The translations under genes were made by a program, and so were the position numbers. From Nitzschia sp. DOCU1 (lineage: Eukaryota; Bacillariophyta; Bacillariophyceae; Bacillariales; Bacillariaceae): a DNA stretch of 64,000 nt. Under the pieces are notes generated by a model that did not search any database, had not been told where the DNA came from, and worked only from the letters and a program-made list of their open reading frames with translations. The stretch is taken from positions 2,108,001-2,172,000 of the forward strand of contig OX595989.1 of assembly GCA_951394045.1 (NCBI GenBank), in the 5' to 3' direction. Positions 54,210-64,000 of this stretch are shown here, piece after piece. The stretch's first letter is position 1. Every line of letters begins with the position of its first letter.

Positions 54210-57200
54210 ATGTCCAAGAAACGCCCTTCGCCGGACAGCGTCATCTGCATTGATCTCACGGAAGATGATTCCGATGACGAGCAGAAGCGACGCCTCGGTG
54301 ACGTCCGCAAGAGTCTCGCCTGCGACACGACGTCGAAGAAAGTCAAATCTGAACGAAAGCAAGGCGCGAAGGTCAAGTCCGAACAAAAGGAAAGCAATAC
54401 TTCCATCAAGCTGGATCTCAATGCGGACGGCCTGGAGATTGTCGAGCCTACTGTCCAGCCTGTTGTGCCAGTGGCCGGAATGCCCTCAACTGCGGCGGAC
54501 GATGGCATCGAAATTGTTGGAGCCAGAAACGAGACTCGACTGCCGCACTTGCGTCAAGATTGTACGCAATTCAAGTTTGACAAGTCGTCTTTCAATTTTG
54601 AGCAAAACTACACGGACGAGACTCTCGAGAACAATCAGCAGTGCTGTGATCGGTGCTACTGCTATGTTTGTGACTGCCCGGCAAAGAGCTGCAAGTCGTG
54701 GCATTCGGGTTTTCCAGGTCTAGGGAAATTTAATCACTGCTGTGGCAATAATGCGGTTGCCTTCTGGAAGATGCAGCGTTCAATTTTCAAGGCTACGGGC
54801 TCGGATAGCTTGCCTCATGCCTCCGCTCCAGGCACCCTTCCTGGAACTAGCGATCAAGCCGTTCCAGCCAGGAACAGGACGGTGCCTCAGACTCTTCAAG
54901 GCCGTGATACGAAATTGTCTGGAAATCAAGCGGCTCTTCCAAGAACCACGACGGTGTCTCAGGCTCCTGTTCCGGCCCTTGATGTGAAGTCATCTGCTGT
55001 AAATCAAGCCGCTCCTTGTCAACATATCTTGTCATGGGAATACCATCTCAGACCACATAACGAGCATTCCCATTTTGATTATTGTACCCGTTGCGGCCGT
55101 GTGGCTAGATTGGAAGATTTCGGAAAAGATCAGGCAACTCCAATCGAGAAAGACCAAGGAGAACTATTTCTGGGCTATCGTGAAGTGAAATTTAAGATCT
55201 TGCCTCGTGACATTAGACATGATCTTCGCTACTGTAACTTCTGGGCAGTCAACGCAAGTCAATTTTCCGAGGTTGAAATGGAAGATGAAGTTTTTCGGTA
55301 TCAAATCGGGCCGAATCCAAAGCCTTGTAACGTTGCAGATATGCTGTTGCTGGCATCTGCAGCTTCTAAGCCTTCCAAAGATATCGGACGAAGGGATCAC
55401 ATACTGGTCCAATCAGAGCACGATGGTGACCTACTTCGGTATGCTGCATCATCTTTCAGCCATAATGAGTGTGACATCAAAGCCTCTTGGAACAAATCTT
55501 CCCGACAGGGGGTAAGAAATAGCATATCTGTTATGAAGATGTCACGCTGCACCACTCTCACTATCATGTTCCTTTCCTCTCCGTTCCCAGATGCTACGAA
55601 TCAGCATCCACCTTACTCAGAATGCCTTCACCTCTTCTGGCAGTTCGGGGCTTTGGGTTCTTATGGGACTCTGGTTTGGAATTTTCCCGTTGAGTATTCC
55701 AGACCTGGCCCTCACTTCTGTGGACCGCACATGCGTTGACCACTTCATGAAGAATCGTAACTTCGAGCATTTTTTTAAGAACATAGGAGATAATCTGGTC
55801 GCGGAAATGAAGCAGAAACTTTCGGACATAGCCAACGCTTATGGCCAGACTACAGCGGTGGAAAAAGAACAATTGAAGCTACTGGGCAGCACCGGGGACG
55901 TCCATCAAGGGTTCATTTGTCCGCAGTACAATGCTTCTTTCTCTGACCTTCTTCGCCGTTTTCTCTCGGCAACGCTTTCGTCCGGAACACAAAGATCCGA
56001 ACATGCCCAGGTCGCGCAAAAGCTGCGTAGATTACAAATCGGCGTTGTTTCACATAGACAGGAGGAAGAGACAACCTTGGGTACTCTGCCGAGTACCTTT
56101 GTGGATGTTTGTAACAAAACACACAATCGATTTTCCATCCTCAGATTTTCCATCCAAAATTTGATGGAAAGGATGGAAAATCTCGGTCACAAGGATTATG
56201 GCTACATTGACGGACTTAGCGTGGAACTCCTTGAGTTTCAACGTCAAACACTGCAATGGGCACTGGAGCGGGAGACTATGGAGGGTGGTGTCCAGATGTG
56301 GTTCTGGGGAAAGCTTCCAGACGATCCTACTCGAAAAGATGGCAACGACATCTATTTCAATCCTCTCCTGGGCCTTTTCCGTCACGGGCCTCCAGAACTT
56401 GTTCGAGGTGGCCTAATCGCCGAGGAGATGGGTCTCGGCAAGACTGTGATAAGTCTTGCGTTGATTCTTGAGAATCCAGCTCCAGAAGAGCCAGCTTCCG
56501 GTAGCCATATTACCGACTTGGAGAAACTCACCATACCGACTCCATGGGACAAGACTCTTTATCAAAAGGCGTCGAGTTCGAACAAGAAGCGAGGCAGCAT
56601 TCTATCTCGCGGTACATTGGTCATTGTAAGTACTTGGGTGTCTAGGATGTCTCGGCGTCGACACCAGCATCTCACCATTGCATTGTGGTCATCCGTAGTG
56701 CCCCGTCTCTTTGGTCGGACAGTGGGTGGAAGAAGCCAAGTCGAAGCTGAAGGATCCTGGTCTGATTTATCAGTACTATGGTGGGAATAGAAAGCGCGAC
56801 GCCTCGTTTCTTGCTCGAAACTCGATTGTCGTGACTACGTACCAGGTGCTGGCCTCGGATGCCACTTATCATGCCAAAAAGGGTGGCCAAGATTACTGCG
56901 GTCCACTCGAACAAGTTCGTTGGTGGCGTATGATTTGTGATGAGGGCCACATGTTGCGGCAGGGTAGCACCGCCATGTCAGGTGCTGTGTCAAGTCTGGT
57001 CGCCGATCATAAGTGGCTTGTGTCTGGTACGTTTGTTCGAATGCGCTTCATTGAGTTGCTTTCAGCAGTGAACCTCACCCCTTTCTTTGCCCAGGCACAC
57101 CTTTGAACACTGGTTTCCAGGATCTCACAAATCAATTCAAGATTCTTGGCATTGAGCACGCGGATAAGCTGGTTCGGAAAATAGTCGGCGGAGGATCTTT

Positions 57201-58514
57201 GCGCCGGGGGTTTCAGGAAAAGGCGCACCCATCTTTCGTTCCTTTTCTTTTGGGCGCCGTCATGATTCGCCACTCCCAAAAGCAAAAGTATCGTGGCACG
57301 GAGACTACTCTGATGTCCCTCCCAAAGAAGGTAAGTATATACGTATTTCCGACAGCTAGCAATTCAATGGATGCATCCGTGCTGGTTCTAACCTGTATTT
57401 CGGTTCTTGTTACCAGACGGAGCGTACTATCACCATCAAATTTTCGGAGGCCGAAAAGGCCGAATACGACAGTGCCGAGACTTCAGTCCGCGACTTTTAT
57501 GTTTCATTTTGCAAGAACAACGATGCCAGATTCATCGGCAGAAACTACCTTAAGCTTTCGCAGAAGCTCATGCCCCTTCGAGTTGCATGTTCAGGTGGGA
57601 AATACCCGCTTCCCAGCAAGGATGGGGAAGAGGATGGCGTCGGCGACGAGGGAGACGAAGGAGTGGCACGAAAGAAAAAGCCTGTCAAGTATTCTTCGTT
57701 CGAATTTACTAGCAAGGCGAAGACGCTAATCAAGGAGCTCGAACGTGCTCGTGACTCGGATGCAACAAGTATGTTTGGTTGGGCGCACTGGTGGTACCTT
57801 CGAAGTCTTTCATCTTCCGCTTCTAAACATATTTCTCTCTTGTTGTAGGCAAGAGTTTGGTTTTTTCTCAATTCGGCACAACCCTTGAATGGCTCCAACA
57901 AGAGCTCCCTAAGCACGGATTTCAGTACCGTACCTTGAAAGGAGATATGTCGATGCAGCAACGTGCAAAAGCACTGCATGACTTCCAGTCGGACCCGCCC
58001 ACGACTGTATTTCTATTGAGTATGAGGTATGTTTTCGTTTCCAAGGTTTTGGATTTGCTTGTGGTTTCGTCGATCTTTTGTCTGATCTTTCCTGGTACGA
58101 CTTAGAGCTGGCGCGGTTGGCATCAACTTGACCCAAGCCAATCGAGTATTTTTGATGGAGCCTTGCCTCAATCCTGCGCTTGAGAAGCAGGCGATTGGCC
58201 GTGTCCACCGCCTTGGACAAAAGCGTGAGGTCGAAATCATCCGCTTGATCCAAGAGGATTCTATTGAGACTCGTCTATTGAAGTTCTTGAAGAGGAAGTA
58301 TGGCAGCTCGGGATCGGAAGAAAGTGACGATGTTGCCGCTCCTGTTGGTCCCGTTGGCAATCTCAAGAGTGACAAGGTCCAAATGATGACCGATGATTTT
58401 GACTTGCTCTTTGGAGTCGAAGGCACTGTACATGGCAACAACGACGATACGGGGGCCTCAAGTGAAGCTGTTGCCGACATGGTACTATCTTACGGTGACG
58501 GTGGGGTGGTCTAG
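54210..58514 (+). CDS. SNF2-family helicase (Rad5/HLTF-like core without RING)
   Basis: Seven exons are proposed: 54210..55511, 55591..56625, 56699..57026, 57095..57330, 57417..57768, 57849..58026 and 58106..58514. Introns are 68-86 nt with consistent phase; the product is 1279 aa. The N-terminus is charged and disordered, then comes a Cys-rich module CYCYVCDCPAKSCKSW and a second one around HFDYCTRCGRVARLE. The ATPase core has LIAEEMGLGKTVISL (motif I), CPVSLVGQWVEEA, WRMICDEGHML (motif II as DEGH, not DEAH), SGTPLNTGFQDL, and the C-lobe SLVFSQFGTTLEWL, GAVGINLTQANRV and GRVHRLGQKREVEI. It would remodel protein-DNA complexes in the nucleus. The RING finger that Rad5/HLTF carries between the lobes was not seen. 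Confidence 0.87.
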
Positions 58515-58708
58515 CAGTCTGGTGAGGTCGAGTTCTATAGATATGGGACGGTCGAAAGCTTTTCTGTGATGATTCCTCAGTAGTCTATTCTTTACTACTA
58601 GAACCGAACGAGCAACCCGTCATTGTTCCTAGCAGTTTTCCACCTCTTCTCCCCTCAAGACGATGGCGACCTTTCCCCAATATATTGTGCGACCCATCAG
58701 CGGTCATG

Positions 58709-59677
58709 CTACGCTTTCCCACGATGATAAAATTTCATGCCAACATGACGTGACAAATCGGATCCTATCGGTTTGCCCTGTTCCAAGCACTCCAATGCCT
58801 TGGGAAAGGAATAGACGGGTTCCCAGCCAAGCACCTTTCGGGCGTGGTCATTCCGATATATCCGATCGACTGTCGGAAAGAACTCGAAATTGGCATTGGC
58901 ATAGATTCGTTTCATGTCGGGATAGTAAGACTGAACAACTTTGACTGCATCCACTTGTAGCTCTTGTCGATCGGTTTGCTGAAATGGACTTGTGCTTGAA
59001 ATGATAAACTTGTCAAAGCCAATTTCCGGCGCCTTGTCAATGGCTATCCGGTGCGCCGTCGCCATGTCGTAGATATCGGCCCGACGGTACAAGAGCTCAT
59101 TGACCTTTGAATTTTCGGCACTACAAAACTCCCGAATTTCTTTGGTATCGTCCGTCTCTGGAAAAAACCGGGACACCTTCAAAACTAAACACGGTAGATT
59201 GTGTAGTCGATGGAATAGTAGACACAAATCCTCTGCCGCCAATTTGGTAATTCCGTAGATGTTCTTTGGCTTTGGCCGTACCGTCTCGTCGATCCAAACA
59301 GCCCCTTGGCCAGGCTGTGGCTTGAGAGCATCACCAAATGTGCTTGTAGTCGACGTAAAAATAAATGACTTGACCGTGCCAGCTTCGACGGCTGCTTCCA
59401 ACAAATTCAAGGTCCCCGTGATGTTCACGTTGACAAAGTCTTGCCTCGTGTGCGTTTCAATGTGGGGTTTGTGCAGTGATGCAGTGTGAAGGACAGAAGT
59501 CACACCTTTCATGGCTGCCTTGCAAACATCGGGGTCGACGATGGATCCAACCACACTTGTAAATGGGGACTCGAGAATGTCCAATCCGCGAACTCCTTCA
59601 CTTCCAAACTCCTCTCGCAACAGACGTACAAGTGCCTCGCCGAGATGACCAGCAGATCCTGTTACCAATATTGTCAT
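58709..59677 (-). CDS. NAD-dependent epimerase/dehydratase (extended SDR)
   Basis: Intronless, 322 aa. The N-terminal Rossmann motif is LVTGSAGHLGEALVRLL (GxxGxxG). The catalytic Tyr-x-x-x-Lys is IYGITKLAAEDL, with the preceding Ser/Thr in FIFTSTTSTFGDA. Such enzymes modify nucleotide sugars or related alcohols using NAD(P). The substrate is unclear, although the C-terminal DRIYRNDHARKVLGWEP is common in sugar-nucleotide epimerase relatives. No targeting signal is present. It is convergent with the SNF2 gene (194 bp between stops) and divergent from the LRR gene. Confidence 0.88.
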   Translation of the reverse strand: MTILVTGSAGHLGEALVRLLREEFGSEGVRGLDILESPFTSVVGSIVDPDVCKAAMKGVTSVLHTASLHKPHIETHTRQDFVNVNITGTLNLLEAAVEAGTVKSFIFTSTTSTFGDALKPQPGQGAVWIDETVRPKPKNIYGITKLAAEDLCLLFHRLHNLPCLVLKVSRFFPETDDTKEIREFCSAENSKVNELLYRRADIYDMATAHRIAIDKAPEIGFDKFIISSTSPFQQTDRQELQVDAVKVVQSYYPDMKRIYANANFEFFPTVDRIYRNDHARKVLGWEPVYSFPKALECLEQGKPIGSDLSRHVGMKFYHRGKA

Positions 59678-60146
59678 TTATCCTTTGGACGGACGAATTT
59701 GCCAATATGAAAGATTGTGGCTGTCAACGTTTGGCTGAAGAGAGAAAATGTTCTTGAGACCGAGTTCGTGACGAGCGGATAGCGTCGGCATCAAATACCA
59801 CCCTGCCAAACCCGCGCCTACCGTCACCCCTTTGCGATGTTACTGAAACTACATTATCTATTCGTTTTATTAAGCGCAAATGAAATATATCTGGTAAGGG
59901 GTGAAGGAGCAACCGCGCTCTTCATCGCGCACGATAGGATTCGGAATCTTCGGTGTCAAGAAAAAACGTATCTTCGCGCCGTTCTGCTCTGCGACTAACT
60001 ATTCGGAATTCCATTCACTTTTCATGTTGCGGCTGATGAATCTGGACTGGTAGCCTACTGGCAGTTTGCAATTGTAGGGAATCCGTTGTTGTTGCATAGT
60101 CTCTCGGTCTCGCCACAGCATAGACAACAAAGTGCAGGACGCCAAC
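59678..60146. other. divergent intergenic region, 469 bp
   Basis: Between the epimerase (-) and the LRR protein (+). No clear promoter element was recognised. Confidence 0.4.
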
Positions 60147-63100
60147 ATGAGTAGTGACAAAATGAAAGATTCTTCGCCGCCACAACCGCCACCCGACCCT
60201 CTCGAACTGGTCGTTGAATTGGATTGGATCCCGTCTGCTAGTCAAAGTTTGCACACTTTGACAATACCATCGTCCACAGCAATCTGGGAATTATCGCCCA
60301 AAGAAGCCCGTCAAGCTGGTCAGCTGCTGACAGGTAATGTCGTCGAAACCAAAAGCCTGAGGCAATTGCACGTTCCAATCATTGCGGCCGAGACCGTTGT
60401 CTACATTTATTTGCCAGACGTGCTCGAAAATGGATCATGGTTGGCGGTGCAACATGACCTGTCTAGCATACCCCGCAAACGCGTCCAACGGTTGATTCGA
60501 TCGGCCATGTTGACACCCGGGAGTTTGCAGCTCAAGGCACCGCCGTCTTGGTCAAAAAAAATATTCGGGCCACGGGGAATTCCGAATGTCAAGTTTGGGA
60601 TTTTACAGTTGAGAGGAATTCACATGACAAAAAATGTGATGATTGCGGCCTATGCTCCGCTAGAAGCTTCTTCGACGAAAAAGGAAGAGTATGCTATGTT
60701 TCAGTCGCCGGTGCCGAATCGACTGTTAGATTCATTGGTGGCTGTAACCATAGCGGCTTATATCGGGACACCTAATTGGGCGATTCCAATATCCTGGAGC
60801 GGAGAGCTGCCCGACACTTTGACTCCTGTCACAGATAAGCAATATGATGAATGGATGGGATCCGATGGTGGATTTTCGTCGTATATGTATGCTGCCGTTG
60901 TGGCCTACCATGTGCAAGCCAAGGTACCGATAATTCCAAATATTGGCTCTGGAGGCCGAGTGGCAATGTCGTGGTTTCTCCCGAATCAAAAGAAACAAGC
61001 ACAGTCACCGCCAACTTCTTCTCGGCTGGGTATTCAAACCATTAACCTGACAGAATACATCAAACTCATAGCAGAAAATTTGAACCAGCACGATCCAAAG
61101 CCAGATCCGGCAAGGCCGAAAAAGAGAATCAATGTCAAAAAGTTTACAGATAGCATGATCTGTCATGCTCTGGAAGGAATGGCATTCAATTTGATTTTTC
61201 GGCATGTTCGACTCAATGACTATCAACTGGCTTTAGGTCAGCCAACCATTCCGTTTCGAGATGCTTTGGCCAAAGTTGTACGTTACAATGTCACGCTTCG
61301 TTCTGTTGATCTATCCGGAACTACGTTGACCGGTATGGGAACCGTTTTGGGGCGAGCCTTGGTGGGGAACGTGCAGCCGTTGATAGCTCAGTTGAATTTG
61401 TCAAGGTGCGGCCTGACAAGTGAAGATTTATTGGGTCTGTTGCCTGGTCTGACGAGAACTTGGTGTGGCTCTGGAGCAAGTGCATTGGTAGAAAGGATTC
61501 AATTTCGTGGCAATTCAGGGATTTCTGCGGAGACATGGAACTCATTCTTCCTAGCGCTCGTTGAGAAATCCACCGTTCCTTCTCGTCAAGGGGGAGGAGG
61601 AACCGTTTCCAATTTTGGCTTTTTGCAGGAGCTTGATCTATGTAATACTAGCGCTGTCGGTCCGGGTCTGGTGACATTATTGCAGCATTTGACAGGCCTT
61701 CGCAGCCTTGCAATGTGTGCACCGGCCAAAGCGGACATGAAGCAGTACAATTCTCAAGCGCTTGATGTCGTGTTAAAGAGCAAGGCTCCCTTGCGAAGCT
61801 TGCATGCGCAAAATTTGGATGACACATCGCTACCAGTGCTTCTTGCTCTAGGAGATACCTTGAAAAGCTTGGTGTTAGATGGATACAGTGGCGATGCGAC
61901 GCCACTTCTGTGTGGCTGGCCCAACCCGAGACCTCAGTTGACCCTTGAATTTTCAAGTGCAACAGGATCTCTACTCGAGGCGACGGCCAATGCTCCAACC
62001 GATACCAGCGCTGGGTATTCTCCAGGCTGCCTTCGAATAGAAGAAAGGTCTAATTTCGGTCCCAAAGTCATTCGTGGTGTCTTGTCGATAAAGGGAACGG
62101 GCTTAAAGCACTTGAGACTGGGACACGTCTTTTACTCAGCCTTGGCAGACGCCGCTCCTGTCCTGGCTTTTTGCGGGCTAGAAAGCCTGCATATTCTTAA
62201 TGCACCAGCACACAATCCTCAAAAGCCTTGGAATCAGCAACAATGTCAGACATTTTGGGATGGCTTGGCCCCTTCCACGACTCTGCAGGAAATCTTAATT
62301 CCCGATCAACTTCGAGGTGGTCCCGACGAACTCGCCATGGTAGGATACTTTCTCAAAAAGAATCGGAGCGTTCAACGCATACACTTTGACAGTACGTATG
62401 GCTCGATGGATGTTAAAAGCGTCATGGTACTTCGATCGGCTTTTTATGGCAACAAAAAGGTGATAGAACTACAATATCCCCGAAAGTGCCAGGACGCTTA
62501 CATGTATCAAGTTCAGGCAGAAACAGGCATACAACTTGCAGAAATTGCCACTTGCAAGGCGTCGATTAAAAGTCTCTTCAAAAAGCACTACGATAAGTTC
62601 AATGCCAACTGGAGGACAAAGCCACACTCAATCAAGGGTCCCTTCGTCGATAGGATTCGTGTTGCCAAACGAAAAATTGGGCAACTGGAACGTGACGCAA
62701 GAAAGATCGCAAGTTTGTTAGAAGAGATTCGGGAGGCTGTGTCTCGAAACTGTCAGACCCAGCATCAAATCCAACGAGAAAAGGAAGCCATCAAAATATC
62801 CCGTCGTGAGAACCAGCTAAAGAATTTGGGCCGGAAAAAGCAGAAAGTCCTCGCCAAGCTCATCACTAGGCTTCATGAGGCCAAACGACGCGGCCGTCGG
62901 AATCAATCGGCCAAGCCGCAGGTTTCGAGGTCGTCCTACTACAAGTCTCCGAATCGATGGCATGGCCGTCGAAGTCGGGACCGCAGGGATGATGGATACT
63001 GGGACGGTTACTATGCTGGCTACTATGGCGGCTACTATTACTACTATAACTGCCCCTATGACCATCATTACCACCATCCACCTCCTGGCAACGGGCAACA

Positions 63101-64000
63101 AGACGACGGCTTTCCCATTCCACCCATCATACCAGATATGACTCCTGGCGAGGGCCCCGGCGGCTTTTTGAGTGGGCTGATACCTGACATTGCAGATCGA
63201 TCGCCCGTACCATCAGATCCATGGAGCAATATAGATGATTTGATCTCACCAGGGGGGGTTAATTCAGGTGGTTTGTACCAAATGATGACATCTCCGGCGC
63301 ATTTGGCTGCGATCCACGCTGAGGCCTCCGAACTTGGACCCGACGTTGTTGCAGATATCTCAAACTTCTTGGATACTTTCGCAGAGGTCAATGAATCATT
63401 GGATGGAATCGCGACAAATTCCGGTATCGCGAGATCGGAATTGGATAGTCGGGTGGACGACTCTTTGGATGCCCAGATGGATTTCGCTATGGTCCAAAGC
63501 ACGTTGGACAACGTCCCAGAGTACGACGATGCGGCTTTGTCGTTGGAGGTCGATGGAGTCGTCGACATGTACGCTGGTGCGGGACCACGGGATTTGGGTG
63601 GTGGTAATGGAGGACCTTCCAATTTCGATGCTGATGCGATACTGGCAGGTCGACGAGCGCGAAGACAGAAACAGAAGCTACTTCGACGACAGCGCGGAAA
63701 GGCTCGGACTCAAGCTCTCTCCACCATCGTTCCATATTCCGCACTTAACCTGAGTGCGGCCTTCGGACACGAAAATGATGTTGCTGTGGAGGCAAGTGAT
63801 CGTCCCCGCGCAGATTGGCCGGCGGAAGACTTGGTGGTAGCATGGAGAAATGAGACCAGACATTGTCAGATCCAGGCTATGTCTAGAAGCGATCTGTTTG
63901 TCGTCCCCGATGTCGCTGATCGCGAGCCCCATCTAATAATGGAGTGGTCGACGGAGCACACGAAAGAAAGGACAGGCACCCCTGAGATTGACGTCGCCCT
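60147..64000 (+). CDS. large leucine-rich-repeat-like protein, 3' end outside window
   Basis: Translation from ATG 60147 stays open for 1284 codons to the right edge. The N-terminus (PPQPPPDPLELVVELDWIP) has no signal peptide. From about residue 340 to 760 there are irregular LRR-like units (LRSVDLSGTTLTGMG, LIAQLNLSRCGLTSEDL, LKHLRLGHVFYSAL). Next comes a basic coiled coil (about 830-920, AKRKIGQLERDARKIASLL), a Tyr/Gly-rich stretch (GYYAGYYGGYYYYY), and an acidic disordered region with a short basic patch RRARRQKQK. The role is unknown; the basic coiled coil and Y/G-rich part suggest nucleic-acid or phase-separating behaviour. The protein is incomplete here. Confidence 0.8.
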   Translation, partial: MSSDKMKDSSPPQPPPDPLELVVELDWIPSASQSLHTLTIPSSTAIWELSPKEARQAGQLLTGNVVETKSLRQLHVPIIAAETVVYIYLPDVLENGSWLAVQHDLSSIPRKRVQRLIRSAMLTPGSLQLKAPPSWSKKIFGPRGIPNVKFGILQLRGIHMTKNVMIAAYAPLEASSTKKEEYAMFQSPVPNRLLDSLVAVTIAAYIGTPNWAIPISWSGELPDTLTPVTDKQYDEWMGSDGGFSSYMYAAVVAYHVQAKVPIIPNIGSGGRVAMSWFLPNQKKQAQSPPTSSRLGIQTINLTEYIKLIAENLNQHDPKPDPARPKKRINVKKFTDSMICHALEGMAFNLIFRHVRLNDYQLALGQPTIPFRDALAKVVRYNVTLRSVDLSGTTLTGMGTVLGRALVGNVQPLIAQLNLSRCGLTSEDLLGLLPGLTRTWCGSGASALVERIQFRGNSGISAETWNSFFLALVEKSTVPSRQGGGGTVSNFGFLQELDLCNTSAVGPGLVTLLQHLTGLRSLAMCAPAKADMKQYNSQALDVVLKSKAPLRSLHAQNLDDTSLPVLLALGDTLKSLVLDGYSGDATPLLCGWPNPRPQLTLEFSSATGSLLEATANAPTDTSAGYSPGCLRIEERSNFGPKVIRGVLSIKGTGLKHLRLGHVFYSALADAAPVLAFCGLESLHILNAPAHNPQKPWNQQQCQTFWDGLAPSTTLQEILIPDQLRGGPDELAMVGYFLKKNRSVQRIHFDSTYGSMDVKSVMVLRSAFYGNKKVIELQYPRKCQDAYMYQVQAETGIQLAEIATCKASIKSLFKKHYDKFNANWRTKPHSIKGPFVDRIRVAKRKIGQLERDARKIASLLEEIREAVSRNCQTQHQIQREKEAIKISRRENQLKNLGRKKQKVLAKLITRLHEAKRRGRRNQSAKPQVSRSSYYKSPNRWHGRRSRDRRDDGYWDGYYAGYYGGYYYYYNCPYDHHYHHPPPGNGQQDDGFPIPPIIPDMTPGEGPGGFLSGLIPDIADRSPVPSDPWSNIDDLISPGGVNSGGLYQMMTSPAHLAAIHAEASELGPDVVADISNFLDTFAEVNESLDGIATNSGIARSELDSRVDDSLDAQMDFAMVQSTLDNVPEYDDAALSLEVDGVVDMYAGAGPRDLGGGNGGPSNFDADAILAGRRARRQKQKLLRRQRGKARTQALSTIVPYSALNLSAAFGHENDVAVEASDRPRADWPAEDLVVAWRNETRHCQIQAMSRSDLFVVPDVADREPHLIMEWSTEHTKERTGTPEIDVA

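Overview
This window looks like nuclear DNA of a diatom, probably a pennate one. The genes carry short GT-AG introns of 64-145 bp, and many products are secretory or membrane proteins. A receptor-type cyclase fused to a cyclic-nucleotide phosphodiesterase is present, an architecture known from diatoms, and a full-length Ty1/copia element of CoDi type is inserted. The species cannot be fixed from the sequence alone. About 24 genes are supported, packed on both strands and mostly in divergent or convergent pairs. Exon joins below were worked out by hand from splice signals, and reading phase was checked across every junction.

Layout. 0-20 kb: the start of a gene running off the left edge (-); a secretory protein (+); a UPF1/SMUBP2-type helicase with a signal peptide in a separate 5' exon (-); two single-pass membrane coiled-coil proteins (+); a leucine-rich-repeat protein (-); a SAM methyltransferase (+); a two-exon MFS transporter (+); and an eight-exon receptor/cyclase/PDE fusion gene (-) that has one in-frame TAA. 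20-30 kb: a three-exon coiled-coil protein (-), histone H4 (+), a thioredoxin-fold protein (-) whose active site is encoded by three UGA codons, a RED/IK-like splicing factor (+) with a frame break, and decayed gene fragments set among short GGCCAAAGTTCTTGGCC repeats. 29-45.7 kb: an inward-rectifier K+ channel, a HAD hydrolase, an NTF2/lumazine-binding-like protein, two related C2-like proteins facing each other, an inositol monophosphatase-family enzyme, a large disordered protein, a small two-exon protein and RNase H2 subunit A. 46.0-52.3 kb: a copia element with identical 312-bp LTRs, inserted between RNASEH2A and the AP-3 mu gene. 52.4-64 kb: AP-3 mu, a seven-exon SNF2 helicase, an NAD-dependent epimerase and a large LRR protein that runs off the right edge.

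The most striking signal is at 24.75-25.57 kb. A PDI/thioredoxin-like reading frame is open over about 230 codons except for three UGA codons. These fall exactly where the CxxC active site is expected. About 65 nt past the terminal stop the RNA can fold into a SECIS-like hairpin with the A-UGA-N/N-GA quartet, a nine-pair helix and an apical AAA. This is a strong candidate for a selenoprotein with a multi-Sec (U-G-U-U) active site. Second is the receptor cyclase-PDE gene, whose cyclase half has lost conserved catalytic residues and carries a nonsense codon while the rest of the frame is intact.
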